The notes beneath the pieces are model-generated. The model was given only the letters and a program-made list of their open reading frames with translations, had not been told where the DNA came from and ran no database searches. From Forficula auricularia (Eukaryota > Arthropoda > Insecta > Dermaptera > Forficulidae), in the NCBI GenBank assembly GCA_024734495.1, contig JALMQS010000070.1, positions 15,562,306 through 15,626,305 of the forward strand: 64,000 nucleotides of DNA, in the 5' to 3' direction. Every line of letters starts with the position of its first letter. Positions within the stretch are counted from its first letter, which is position 1. Both the position numbers and the translations under genes were made by a program. Shown here in pieces: positions 47,931-58,187 of the stretch.

Positions 47931-49530
47931 ATCCTTGGTAAATAATAATTACTTAGGGCCGGTTGTATGTCGCAAAGTAAATTCTTTTACCCCTAACAAA
48001 CAGTAAATGGAGGCACTGGGATGGCCAATCCCTCCATTTATCATCAACCCTGTGTTAGTAGTAAAAAGCATTTACTTTGCGACATACAACCGGCCCTTAG
48101 AGGAAAAGATCACTTACCCTCGGCCAAAGGTCCTGGAGCAGCATACGCGACGATCATCCAAACTGAATGAAAAATAAGAATATATTTTAAAAACATATGT
48201 CTGATGATCTCTACAATGTTTCGTAAAGAGAATTATACCGAATTTTATTTATATGTATTAAAAGTTACAGTGAATTTAGGTTAGAAGAGGAATGAAAGGG
48301 TTCCGGGTTTATTTCACCTGTTTATTGAGGAATAATTACTTTTTTTAAATGAAATTTTTGAGAGAAGGAGTTACACCAAAGATGTGCATCCCGGAAAGGC
48401 CTTGGTTGGCCACTCCATCGTGGAAATAAGAAGAAAGGGGGATTTTATGGGCTGGGTACGATTCCAAAGTATCTGTGGGTGCGGGTCTTAATCGGCTGAA
48501 GGTTATAAGTCGCTGGAAGCGAGTACCATATGTACTATATTTTCTAACTTAATAGTTTCACTTGAATACAAATTATAATTATTAAAGTACTATATAGGTT
48601 CGCTTTTGCTTTATTTTTGATAAATAGGTAGGGTGATGAAGATTTTTTTTAATAATAAGTTTACTAATTTAATCAGAATTGAGTATTAGTTATCTAGATG
48701 TTACAGAATTTTATCAATAAAAAATCTAAATCTACTTTAAGTATGAAAATATTTTATTTTCACGTTAAGATAATTGCTGGCTCTCTTTGACTAAAGGATA
48801 GAGACACTGGTTCGAATCCTGTCGGGTGCTCAATTCATATTTTTACTTTTCAAAAAAATAATAATATAATTTTCTTTGTTTAGGTTTAAAATAAGAGAAG
48901 TGCAGCTTCAATTTTTTATTTTTATTTATCAATTCCCACTAACGTTTCGGCCATTGGTTATGGCCATCATCAGAGCGGGAATTAGTCAATATTTATATAA
49001 AAATAATTTTGATACACTTGTCATTAGTTAAAATTATATACAAGAAACATAAATAAATAGGATATATACAAAACTTTTTACAGGGTGTTCGCCAGAAAAA
49101 ATTACGTTGTGGACGTAGTGAATATCTTTTTGTTTTCCAATAAAATATCCTAAATACACAAGTACTTCTTAAATTACAAGAATATCTACAAAAATCAATG
49201 TTTTTTATAGGTCGTTTTTGTACAATAAGTGAAAGTTTATTTAAAATTCTATATTTCTCTCTAATTTCATAGAAATGTTGAAATATTTTATTGTATTGTC
49301 ATCGCATATACGTGTGTGGATGAAATTTCTAGGGAATAACTCCTTGAAAAATTCTCGTCAAAATTCGATTAAGTATAAAATCCTACCAAGTTAAACAGAA
49401 AAACAGTCAGTTTGATAGTCAGAGGTTCCAAGTAAAAAAATAAAGCATATAAAGTGCGGGTATTGAAAAGAAAAATAGAGTTTTACTTACCAGCCAAGAT
49501 GATTGCCAAGAAGAAGACAAATTTCGCCAT
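47081..49530 (-). CDS. Small secreted peptide, copy B (unrecognised family)
   Basis: Three exons: 49530-49491, 48162-48118, 47223-47081; 75 codons plus TAA, all GT-AG, phases 1 and 1. Residues 1-22 form a strong signal peptide (MAKFVFFLAIILAVWM then IVAYA) with a likely cut AYA/APG. The propeptide-like APGPLAEGAPIM is followed by a dibasic KR (39-40). The C-terminal 35 residues hold two cysteines in TCEEFC (49-54) and an acidic end WENYD. TATA box and TCAGT initiator lie upstream; AATAAA lies about 85 nt after the stop. The short exon 1 carrying only the signal start is typical of fast-evolving secreted peptide genes. I do not recognise the family; hormone, antimicrobial, or secretory-gland roles are all open. 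Confidence 0.82.
47861..47928. repeat. TA microsatellite (34 repeats)
   Basis: Pure AT dinucleotide run in intron 2 of gene copy B. In copies A and C the same place is tatatatcaat, so the expansion is private to B. Confidence 0.95.
47956..48096. mobile_element. 141 bp MITE with TTA duplication, Harbinger-like ends
   Basis: Ends gggccggttgtatgtcgc and its complement; TTA at 47953-47955 and 48097-48099. It is present in copy C (59012-59160) but absent from copy A, where ttcttacttggagg is uninterrupted. It lies 20 bp from exon 2 of gene copy B. Confidence 0.85.
48355..48530. repeat. SINE-like repeat S5 in intron 1 of copy B
   Basis: gagagaaggagttacacc, aaaggccttggttggcc, and gcgggtcttaa...gtcgctgg blocks are shared with 37670-37830 (copy A), 59425-59600 (copy C), and more distantly with 45066-45285. 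Confidence 0.55.
48778..48830 (+). other. tRNA-like half with perfect B-box
   Basis: ctggttcgaatcctgtcgg contains a consensus GGTTCGAATCC. The 5' half and acceptor pairing are missing, so it is a fragment and not a tRNA gene. Equivalent blocks lie at 38070-38120 and 59838-59892. Confidence 0.5.
48890..49095 (-). mobile_element. Hammerhead-like element in intron 1 of copy B
   Basis: The minus core at 48973-48941 reads CTGATGATGGCCA, TAACCAA-type loop, TGGCCGAAACGTTAG. Helix GGCCA/TGGCC is perfect. It is shared with copy C (60010-60245) and absent from copy A. Confidence 0.65.
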
Positions 49531-49584
49531 TTTAATAAATTGGTGCTTGTAGTTATTCGTTCAAAACTGAAAAATGAATAGTAA

Positions 49585-49612
49585 ACTGACAGAGAATGTT
49601 TCTACTTTTATA
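49585..49612 (-). promoter_or_regulatory. TATA box and TCAGT initiator of copy B
   Basis: TATAAAAG at 49612-49605 and TCAGT at 49589-49585 on the minus strand, about 55-80 bp upstream of the ATG, conserved with copy C. Confidence 0.7.
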
Positions 49613-50679
49613 GTAAACTTTATCATAAATAATTATGATTATTAGAATGAGATATACAACCTAAATAATAAAAATATACCCAAAAGTGAAAAGAATAAAG
49701 AAAACGTTTTAAAATAGATAAAATAAAATTAATATAACTATTATCATATATAATAATTTTTAAAAGCATTTCTTATTATCTTTACGAGTGTTTCGAACTG
49801 GGTGCTCCAATTTTATATCTTTATGCGTGTAAAGAACCGATTGCGTCAATTATATTTATTTTGCGTTTCTTAGCTATAAATATGTATGGTGAATTTTTTC
49901 AGTAAAAAAATAAATTATATGAATTCATTTAATTCAACTATAATAAATTATATATATTGCAGTCCTAAGTGGCAATTTCGAGCAAATATTGTAACTTTTT
50001 GTTTGTTTCATGCTATTGTTATTGATTAAATAAAATTTATTATTCGTTTAGTTGTGTGGATTTATTTATTACCGTTGAAGTATTTAAAAAAATTCCGGGT
50101 ATTTTATGGTCACCCTGAAAACGGAGGTTTCTCTACTGACTTTTCAAATCCGAGAAGGAGGGACAATCCTCCGAATCGTCAGATTTTTTAAGAGTATGAA
50201 AATGATGTTCTAATAAATTTTTTTATCCTTTGTATCAATATATGTTATGAATTCTACCACTCTGTCTTCAATATAATTACTTGAATTTCCTAATTTTAAT
50301 ATATAATAATATCAATAATGAACTATTTAACCACGAATATATTTTACCGACATTTTGGTAAAAGAAAGACATCGTTTATGGCAAGGGACAACATTGTGGA
50401 TAATATTTAAATTAATTTATTTATGCAAAATATAACAGAAAAATTTATTAAAGGGTATGTGAATTTATTTTTAATTAAATTGAGACTTTACTTTATAATT
50501 TATGTTTTAAATAATAAATTTCATTTATTTGGAATATTGAGCAAGGGACACATGAGTTTAAAGTTATAATAAGGGATATGTTTATTTAAAGTATTTAGAA
50601 AGACATAATGAATAGAAATATGAATAGAGCATTACAGAATATCAATGAAAGAATTGGTTTCAATTTATGAACATTACAT

Positions 50680-51745
50680 GATTAATGTAAAGATTTAAGC
50701 ATCTTTTTTGAGTTTCTTTTTTTGAAAAAAGATGGAATTTTTTCAAAAATCAACCAATTATATAATATTGAAAAGTGAATTTATTTTTATTTAGGAACAA
50801 ATCAAAGATTTTAGTAGAAATATTTTTACATTGCATATCAGAGGGTTTCGTCCCCTTGGGAATCGAACCCAAGCGCTAACTAAGCTTGCCGGGCTGTTAG
50901 CCAAACCCTTAAGACAAATCTCTCTCCGATATGCAACATATATAAGAAATAAAGCTACAAATTTTTCACTCCTTTCAACTCGAATGGAATAGTAAAAAAT
51001 CAGGCTAAACTTAAAAAAGTTTTCAGTGTCGGTTCCTATATTTAAATGATTAATGTAAAGATTTAAGCATCTTTTTTGAGTTTCTTTTTTGAAAAAAGAT
51101 GGAATTTTTTCAAAAATCAACCAATTATATAATATTGAAAAGTGAATTTATTTTTATTTAGGAACAAATCAAAGATTTTAGTAGAAATATTTTTACATTG
51201 CATATCAGAGGGTTTCGTCCCCTTGGGAATCGAACCCAAGCGCTAACTAAGCTTGCCGGGCTGTTAGCCAAACCCTTAAGACAAATCTCTCTCCGATATG
51301 CAACATATATAAGAAATAAAGCTACAAATTTTTCACTCCTTTCAACTCGAATGGAATAGTAAAAAATCAGGCTAAACTTAAAAAGTTTTCGGTGTCGGTT
51401 CCTATATTTAAATGATTAATGTAAAGATTTAAGCATCTTTTTTGAGTTTCTTTTTTGAAAAAAGATGGAATTTTTTCAAAAATCAACCAATTATATAATA
51501 TTGAAAAGTGAATTTATTTTAATTTAGGAACAAATCAAAGATTTTAGTAGAAATATTTTTAGCTTTATTTCTTATATATGTTGCATATCGGAGAGAGATT
51601 TGTCTTAAGGGGTTTGGCTAACAGCCGGCAAGCTTAGTTAGCGCTTGGGTTCGATTCCCAAGGGACGAAACCCTCTGATATGCAATGTAAAAATATTTCT
51701 ACTAAAATCTTTGATTTGTTCCTAAATAAAATAAATTCACTTTTC
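50680..51745 (-). repeat. Three tandem 367-bp units with tRNA-like SINE core, third one inverted inside
   Basis: Units start tgattaatgtaaag at 50679, 51047 and 51413. Each holds a minus-strand tRNA-like core, cttgggttcgattcccaagg (B-box), preceded by ggctaacagc...gcaagcttagttagcg. In the third unit the core is inverted, and complementary arms (gtagaaatattttta and its complement) flank it. Unit 1 lacks the whole block (ttcaatttatgaatattacg is continuous at about 43985). Confidence 0.8.
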
Positions 51746-51862
51746 ATTATGAATATTACGTTGAATTATTGATTTCAAAACTATATTACTGAAGTTACTT
51801 TGTCTAACATAGAAAGTAATATTTCAAATTGAGTTTGATTGACGTCGGTTCTAAAATAAAAA

Positions 51863-51998
51863 TCGGTTGTCTGTAAAGTCGGTTTACTGACGATAGTTGA
51901 ACGTGACAACGTCATAAGAAAATACTGATGGAATGATTTTTTCTTATGACGTTGTCACGTTCAACTATCGTCAGTAAACCGACTTTACAGACAACCAA
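51863..51998. repeat. 136 bp palindrome at the end of the Gypsy insertion
   Basis: Arms 51867-51924 and 51941-51997 are near-perfect complements (ggttgtctgtaaagtcgg; ccgactttacagacaacc) with a short loop. The inner arm reads into the 3' end of the pol frame. Confidence 0.85.
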
Positions 51999-54010
51999 TT
52001 TTTCTCCATCTATTGCGCAGCTAACTTTGTTCTTTTTCTTCCTATATAAAATTCGTGTACTTTTCTTATTAATTCCATGCCAAATAGTGTTGAAACATAT
52101 ATTCTTGACTTTTTTTAAGTTTTTAAAACATATGTCGCCCCTTTTAGTTACATTTTTCGATTCATCAATTTCATGTGCATTTAATATCTGATCATTTTTA
52201 ATTTGCTCCAATGAGACCATGTTTACTGTTTTTAAAATGTCGTTTTCATTTTCAAAACTTTCTAACACTGGATTCCTAGATAATGCATCTGCTTCCAAGT
52301 TTGTCTTTCCTGGTGCATAAATTATTTTGAAGTTGTACTGAGAAAGGTAGTGTATCAAGTCGCCGAGTGGTTCATCCGCTCTAACTTTTACTTTAAGATT
52401 TTCTAGAGGCTTGTGGTCAAGTTACGACAGTAAAACTCTTTCCTATCAGCCAGTGTTGCCAATATACTATAGCCTCTTTCACAGCCAAACATTCTAAATA
52501 TATAACTTTTTTCGTTTTTTGAGATGGCAATAAAAACTTTTTTATTCTCATCGTATATTGCTAGAATAGGACTTGAGTATAAATATTCTTTTACTGTTTC
52601 AAATGCTTTTTGACAATCTTCGTCCCAATTATATTCTACGTTTTTTCTTAATAAATTATGTAATGGTTCTAATAATTTTATTGAATTTTCAATATGCTTG
52701 TAGTAGAAGTTCACTTTACCTAAGAACTGTCTTATATTTTTTTATTTTTTGGTGTTGGGAAATTTCTTATTGATATCAAATTATCTTTGTAGGGTCTCAC
52801 TTTATTTTTTTCAATAATGTCCCCCAAGTATTTCACAGAGTTTTTTGCAAAATTACATTTCGATAATTTAAGCTTGAAGCCTTCGCTCTCTATTGTATTT
52901 AATACTAGTTCTAAATGCTCAAGATGTTCATCAAACGTTTTTGAAAATATTAGAATATCATCTATGTAGTTTATACAAAAATCATTTAATTTATTCTTTC
53001 TTATCAGAATCGCTAATATTCTTTGGAATACTGAACTCGAAATCTTTAATCCGAAGTGTAACACTCTCCATGTGAAGTGACCATCTTGTGTAACAAAGGC
53101 TAATTTTTCTTTATCTTTTTTCTTACTGGCACTGACCAAAAAGCTGAGTTTATGTCTAAAGCTGTGAACCAATTACAGTTTCCAGCTTTAACCATTATGT
53201 CTTCGATCCGGGAAACGGATGTGATTCGGGCACAAGGTAATCATTAAGTAATCTGTAATCAATACACAAACGACTTCTTTTTCCTTCATCTTTTTTAAAA
53301 GCCATTGTTACTGGTGCTGCGAAGGGGGAACTTGACTCTTCAATTAGCCCTGTATCTAATAGCCTAGCAATCTGGTTGTCAATTTCTTTTTGGTCAGGTA
53401 ATGAACATCTATACGGCTTTTTTGATATATATTTATACTCTGTTAATCTTATTTTGGCTTCTTCGTTTATTCTGCCAACGTCATATTTATTTTTTGCAAA
53501 GGTGTTCTCATATTTATCAAGTAAAATATTTATTTTTAATCTTTTTTCATTGTCTAAGTGATTCAGATATACTTTATATTTTTTAAGACTTATGTATTCA
53601 TTTGAATTTATATTTATAATCTCTTTTTCTATTATGGAATTAAAATTTATATATTTATCTATTTTGTTATTGATAGAATTCTTATTTATATCCGTTTTTG
53701 AATTACTTTTATTGCCAATTTTTTGTAATATTTCCAAGTTTTCGTTTTGAATTAATTTAAATTTTCTGATTGCATCTAACCCAAGTAATAGATCATACGA
53801 AAAATTATTATTTTTTATAACATATACATCTAGTGTATTTTCTATTTTATTTATTTTTATATGTAATTGCGCTCGGCCATCTGTATAATTTACACCGTTT
53901 ATTGTTCTAAAGATTGTATTATTTTTTTATTTTTTCTTTCAATTCTTCTATTAGTTTATGGCTTACTAGTGACACATTTGAGCCTGTGTCATATATAGCT
54001 TCTATGGTTT
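51912..54010 (-). pseudogene. Pol region of the Gypsy element (protease, RT, RNase H)
   Basis: The aspartic protease active site DTGS lies at 53990-53979. The reverse transcriptase follows from about 53530, with RLCIDYRLLNDYLVP and the catalytic YIDD at 52968-52957. RNase H/connection follows (YNWDEDCQKAFETVK, then ADALSRNP at about 52275, a hallmark of Ty3/Gypsy pol). Frameshifts or stops near 53740, 53180, 52725 and 52380 break it, and the integrase is missing after about 52000. It is inactive. Confidence 0.85.
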
Positions 54011-54119
54011 TATCTTTATTAACTAATACATTTAATGTAATTAACGGTGTAAATTTTCCGGGCCTAGTTAGTTTTTTTGTTCACTATTGTTATTTCTTCA
54101 AATTCATTAGTAATATTTT

Positions 54120-55177
54120 CATTTAAATATGTTTTTGCACATTCTGCGTATTTTTCGGTATTCCGACAAAGCGTTACAGGATGATATCGGCCTGGTTTTC
54201 CCAATTTTTCACATTTAAAACAGGGTTTTTTTTCTGTAGATTTTGTATTTTCTTTTGGATTATTTTTCCAATAATCAAAATTTTTCTTTATATTATTTGT
54301 GTCTTTTTTTTTTGAAAAACTAGAATCATATTTTTGTAATATGCTGATTAGTTGGTCAGTTTTTTTATATCGTCTTTGTCTAGGCTGTCTTGTATATTTA
54401 TCGGTAACCCAATTACAATTTGGTTTATTCTAGAGTTTTCTGTCATTGTAGGGTCAGCCTCTAACAGTAGTCCTTCCTTTTTTATACTGTAATCAACCAG
54501 CGATCCGCTTATATGCTTGAATTTGTATGCATATCGTATTTCTGACCAGCCCCTTTTTGCATATACTAATCTAAATGATTCTACCCATTTTGACCAATCT
54601 TTATCTATCATTTTTTTTGTTTGAATTATACCATTCTTTGGTTATGCCTTCCAAGAAAAATCTTAGGCTTTGTATTTTTGTTCCAGGACTTATTATCATA
54701 AACCTCTCACATTCTTTTTCGAAGGTGTTTATCCATTCGATAGCATTCTGTTCTTTTCCGTGGAATTTTTCTATATTAAATTTTTTTCTATGTCCATTAG
54801 CGTTATTTCCTTGCTAATTAATTCTTTTTCTTTCCGCTAACATTTGACGCTATGGACATATCCTGGTTGGTTTGAGTCATTTCTTCTAATAAATAATTGT
54901 TAAATATAAAATTTCCGTCTTCATCTATGTAAAGAGGTTTTATCTCATCCGATAATGTTACGTTTACATTTCGAAAATTAAACTCTTTTTTCATGCTATT
55001 GCATCCTGACTTTACGATGCTTAATTCCATTAATTCTTTATGAAATTTTTCATGTTCCAATTCTTTTGGAAAAACATAGACTATTTGGTCTGTTAGTAAT
55101 TGTATGGTGCGAATTGTATTTACCAGTTTTTCTTCAACCCGCCTCTTTACAATGTGCAACCTGACTTTTATAGGCAT
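54120..55177 (-). pseudogene. Gag region of the Gypsy element
   Basis: Starts at an ATG at 55177. A capsid-like part (WSKWVESFRLVYAKRGW and QIVIGLPINIQD at about 54600-54370) is followed by a divergent zinc-knuckle-like Cys/His cluster (CFKCEK...YHPVTLC, about 54225-54165). Several frameshifts separate the parts. The spacing of the Cys/His residues is longer than the usual CX2CX4HX4C. Confidence 0.65.
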
Positions 55178-55436
55178 CGTATTACCTTTGTTTAGACAAA
55201 AATTTCGATTTATAATTTCGTTTATTCTTCAGGTAAATAAAATTCGAGTTTCATCTATAAAGAGAGTTTATTAGTTATTTATGACATTATATTACATTAT
55301 TTACATTATATACAATTTTGCCTATAAAGAGAAATCGAAATTTTAGGTCCTTAATCTCTTGTAATAATTTAGATATTATTTAGATTCAATATAGTAATTT
55401 AGATATAATAAATAAATTAACAATATAAACAATTAT

Positions 55437-55626
55437 TTTTTTTTTTTTTTTTTTTGGCTTTTCGGCCCTTCTAGCCATAAGCCTAATTACGATACTAGAT
55501 ATATTTTTAAAATTTGTCTCTACCCCCGGGGGTCAGATTTTGGCTGGCTGCCTCGAGTCGGATTCGAACCCGGGTCTCCTGGTTAGCTCGCTGTCACGCT
55601 ACCGACTAGCCTATCGACCCCCCCCC
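55437..55626 (-). mobile_element. tRNA-derived SINE S2 with perfect 13-bp TSD
   Basis: tataaacaattat at 55424-55436 and 55627-55639. Minus-strand B-box gggttcgaatcc. It is inserted in the 5' part of the Gypsy element, so it is younger than that element. Confidence 0.9.
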
Positions 55627-55751
55627 TATAAACAATTATAATAATATATTTATCATTCATATTGTATTGTCAAATTGTTGTCTTTCTATTGGTCGGCGTT
55701 GTAGCGGGGATTTCAATCTGTTGTTGTGGCTGCGTTGTGGCGCGGATTTCA

Positions 55752-55754
<3 letters not shown>

Positions 55755-55814
<60 letters not shown>
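55755..55814. repeat. TA microsatellite (30 repeats)
   Basis: Pure AT run preceding a GC-richer 5' leader of the Gypsy insertion (55815-56043). Confidence 0.9.
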
Positions 55815-55817
<3 letters not shown>

Positions 55818-56319
55818 TGAGCAAGCAAGCAGTCAGACTAGAGTAGAGCGCTCAAGAGGGAAAGAGATGGAATACGAGTTGGGCATTGGGGCTAGGGAGG
55901 GTGCGAGTGAGAGAGAAGATAGAAAGAAACAGCTCGTTCCGCGCTCTCGCTTGCACTTCAAGCCTTAAATGGAACGCCTCAGACGAGTCATGTTTTTTCG
56001 AGCCTGCAGGCGGCTTCATCGATTTATAAGACGTTGTCACGTCAAAAAATATAAATCAGCTGTGCGAATTTATTAAAAGGTGAAATTCAATTATATTATA
56101 ATTGTGAAAATAGATGATGGCAAAGAGTTTTTACTGAAACGGTATCCAATTTTTATAATAGTTCCAAATAAACAAATTAATTTTCAATTCAAAGAAAAAA
56201 AGGGTTTTATTTTTAAGAGAAGTCTACACGTATTTCTCTAATAAGCCAGATATATCTCAACACTCGTCACCATTTCTACATAAGTAACGGTCAACGCCAA
56301 GTATTACGCACTAAATAAT

Positions 56320-57200
56320 AATGAAATTCTTATTAGTTTATTATATTTAAGCTTAGTACCCGTGCAGGATTATATCCCGAGCCTGGCGAGTCTTAAAATT
56401 TTTACTTTTTCCTCAATCAATATCTTTTATAAAATATTAAAAGCAACTTATTGGATGTTTTTTCTTGGAGACAGACTGATGGATATAGAACTGAGGATTG
56501 AATGGAAGGCAATTAGTCCAAGGATATATATACTCATATGTATAAAGATGATTCCCGATAAAAGAACATTTATTGGAAACTTTTCTTTTTATACTTTTCA
56601 ACCGACATTTTTAAAAGGTCAATGAAGGAAGCATGTAATAATTTTCCCTCCTTTGAACCCTGAAGAAGGAGGGAAGATCATCCGAAATGTCGGTTGAAAA
56701 GTATAAAATAAATATATACTAGTATCATTGGACTGATTGCCTTCCATTCACTCCTCAGTTATTAAAAGCAACATTTAAATATAAAATATCTAATCTTGGC
56801 CTAAATATTCTTAAATTTCTATCTCTGGAGAAATTAATTTTTTTTTATCCACGATCAGGTCGGCACCTCATGGCCCTAGACCCTTAAAAGGACCTCACCT
56901 ATTAAGATTCCTCCTCCTTGCACATATTCATTTCTCTCCTCTTATTTATTTATTTTATTTGCTCTTTTTAGATTAGTTCCTCGTCTCTGGAAATCTCCAT
57001 CTCCTGTGAGCTGAGTGCACCATCTGCCATCCTCCATCATCTGCCACCCACCACTAACATCTTTTCCAATGGAAGTCTCTCTATTGATGCATTCTTAATC
57101 TCTTATTACTTTGTCTAGCTAATTTTAAATTAATATCCAAGATTTCTTTTGAATTTCGCTGAGTATGAATAATTAAAACTTCATTTTGAGCTCATAAGCA
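56320..57200 (+). mobile_element. Hammerhead-like element family, unit 2 copy
   Basis: Paralogue of 44375-45510 lacking the poly(T)-headed insertion. The core at 56660-56691 reads CTGAAGAAGGAGGGAAG, ATC, ATCCGAAATGTC. Confidence 0.65.
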
Positions 57201-58093
57201 ATTAATTATATCTCCTTTTAATTATGAGACTATTTTATTAGATATATCATCTTTCTTCGATTCGAGCTTTTTTATAGACCAATACTCCATGGTTTCGTTC
57301 AATTTTTTTTTTTTTTTTTTTTTTATCAAAATAGTTTCATCTGTTTTTGAGATATTTCGAAAAAACATAACAAAAAAAAAACGCTTTTTTCATGCAAGAT
57401 AACAATAATTGAACCAATATGGTAAAATAAAATACAATTAATTAAAGAAAATTGAAAAAAATTTACTATAATTATTTATTTCCACACCCACATGTTAATA
57501 ATCAATAAAATTAAGAGAAAAAAATCAATTAATTTTACGGTAGAACGGTTTAAAAGGGTCTGCTTCCGCTGGAGATGGCAAGACATCAGATCATGAAAAA
57601 AAAATTATTATTATTATTATAGTATTAATTATCATAACGTATTATTTCTAAGCTTTCTCAAAACACATTTATAACAAATAATATTATATAAATATTTTAT
57701 AATAAAAAATGTTTGTAATGAGCTGATAGTGGGTTTTCTATTAAATAAAATTAAATTAAAAAAAAATACAGCTGTTTAGATGTTGATGCTTTTATCATAA
57801 TAATCAATGCTTCAAAATATCATTAAAACAATTTAAAAAAAATGATATTTTCTCATTTGTAAAGCTACAGAAAGTGATTTAATTTAATTAATTTATTTAT
57901 ATTAATTATTTAATTATTTATTTTATATATCGATTGTTATACAATAATTCCTATTGCCTATTCGATTTTCGATACAGGCTACCGGCAGCAAAAATACCTT
58001 CTGTTCTTTTTGGCCTGTCTTATCAATTTTGATAAAAGTGACGAGATGTTTTACAATAAAATGTGGGATATTAATCTGTATGAATATAATTAT

Positions 58094-58099
58094 TTTATT
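58094..58099 (-). terminator. AATAAA polyadenylation signal for gene copy C
   Basis: Conserved with the copy B signal at 46993-46998, about 90 nt after the stop codon. Confidence 0.5.
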
Positions 58100-58187
58100 T
58101 TCATATATATATATATATTGTAAACCATAATGGAATAAGAGCCGTCATGCATAGAATTAGAACATCAACATAACAAATAAAGATAAA

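Larger units (their letters stand above)
42830..49770. repeat. Tandem segmental duplication, unit 1 (contains gene copy B)
   Basis: Starts at the block tctttacgagggtatcgaac and runs colinear with unit 2 (49770-61300) and the start of unit 3 (61300-62110). Private insertions here include a hammerhead-like element (43319-43582), a SINE (46222-46405) and a poly(T)-headed element (45066-45285); each has an empty site in unit 2. Confidence 0.85.
51863..56043 (-). mobile_element. Truncated Ty3/Gypsy-type LTR retrotransposon insertion
   Basis: In unit 1 the sequence is continuous (aaaataaaaaaatataaatcagc at about 44090), so these 4.18 kb are inserted. Order on the minus strand is gag, protease, reverse transcriptase, RNase H, and only the start of the tether/integrase region. 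The ends share acgttgtcacgt-type sequence in inverted orientation (51905-51920; 56032-56043). No pair of full LTRs was seen, so the element is rearranged. Confidence 0.75.

Noticed and set aside
50860..50945. tRNA gene candidates in the 367-bp tandem units
   Set aside because: B-box is good, but no cloverleaf with a paired acceptor and anticodon arm can be drawn.
55726..55968. 80-codon frame containing an isoleucine-tyrosine run
   Set aside because: It is mostly the translation of a TA microsatellite.
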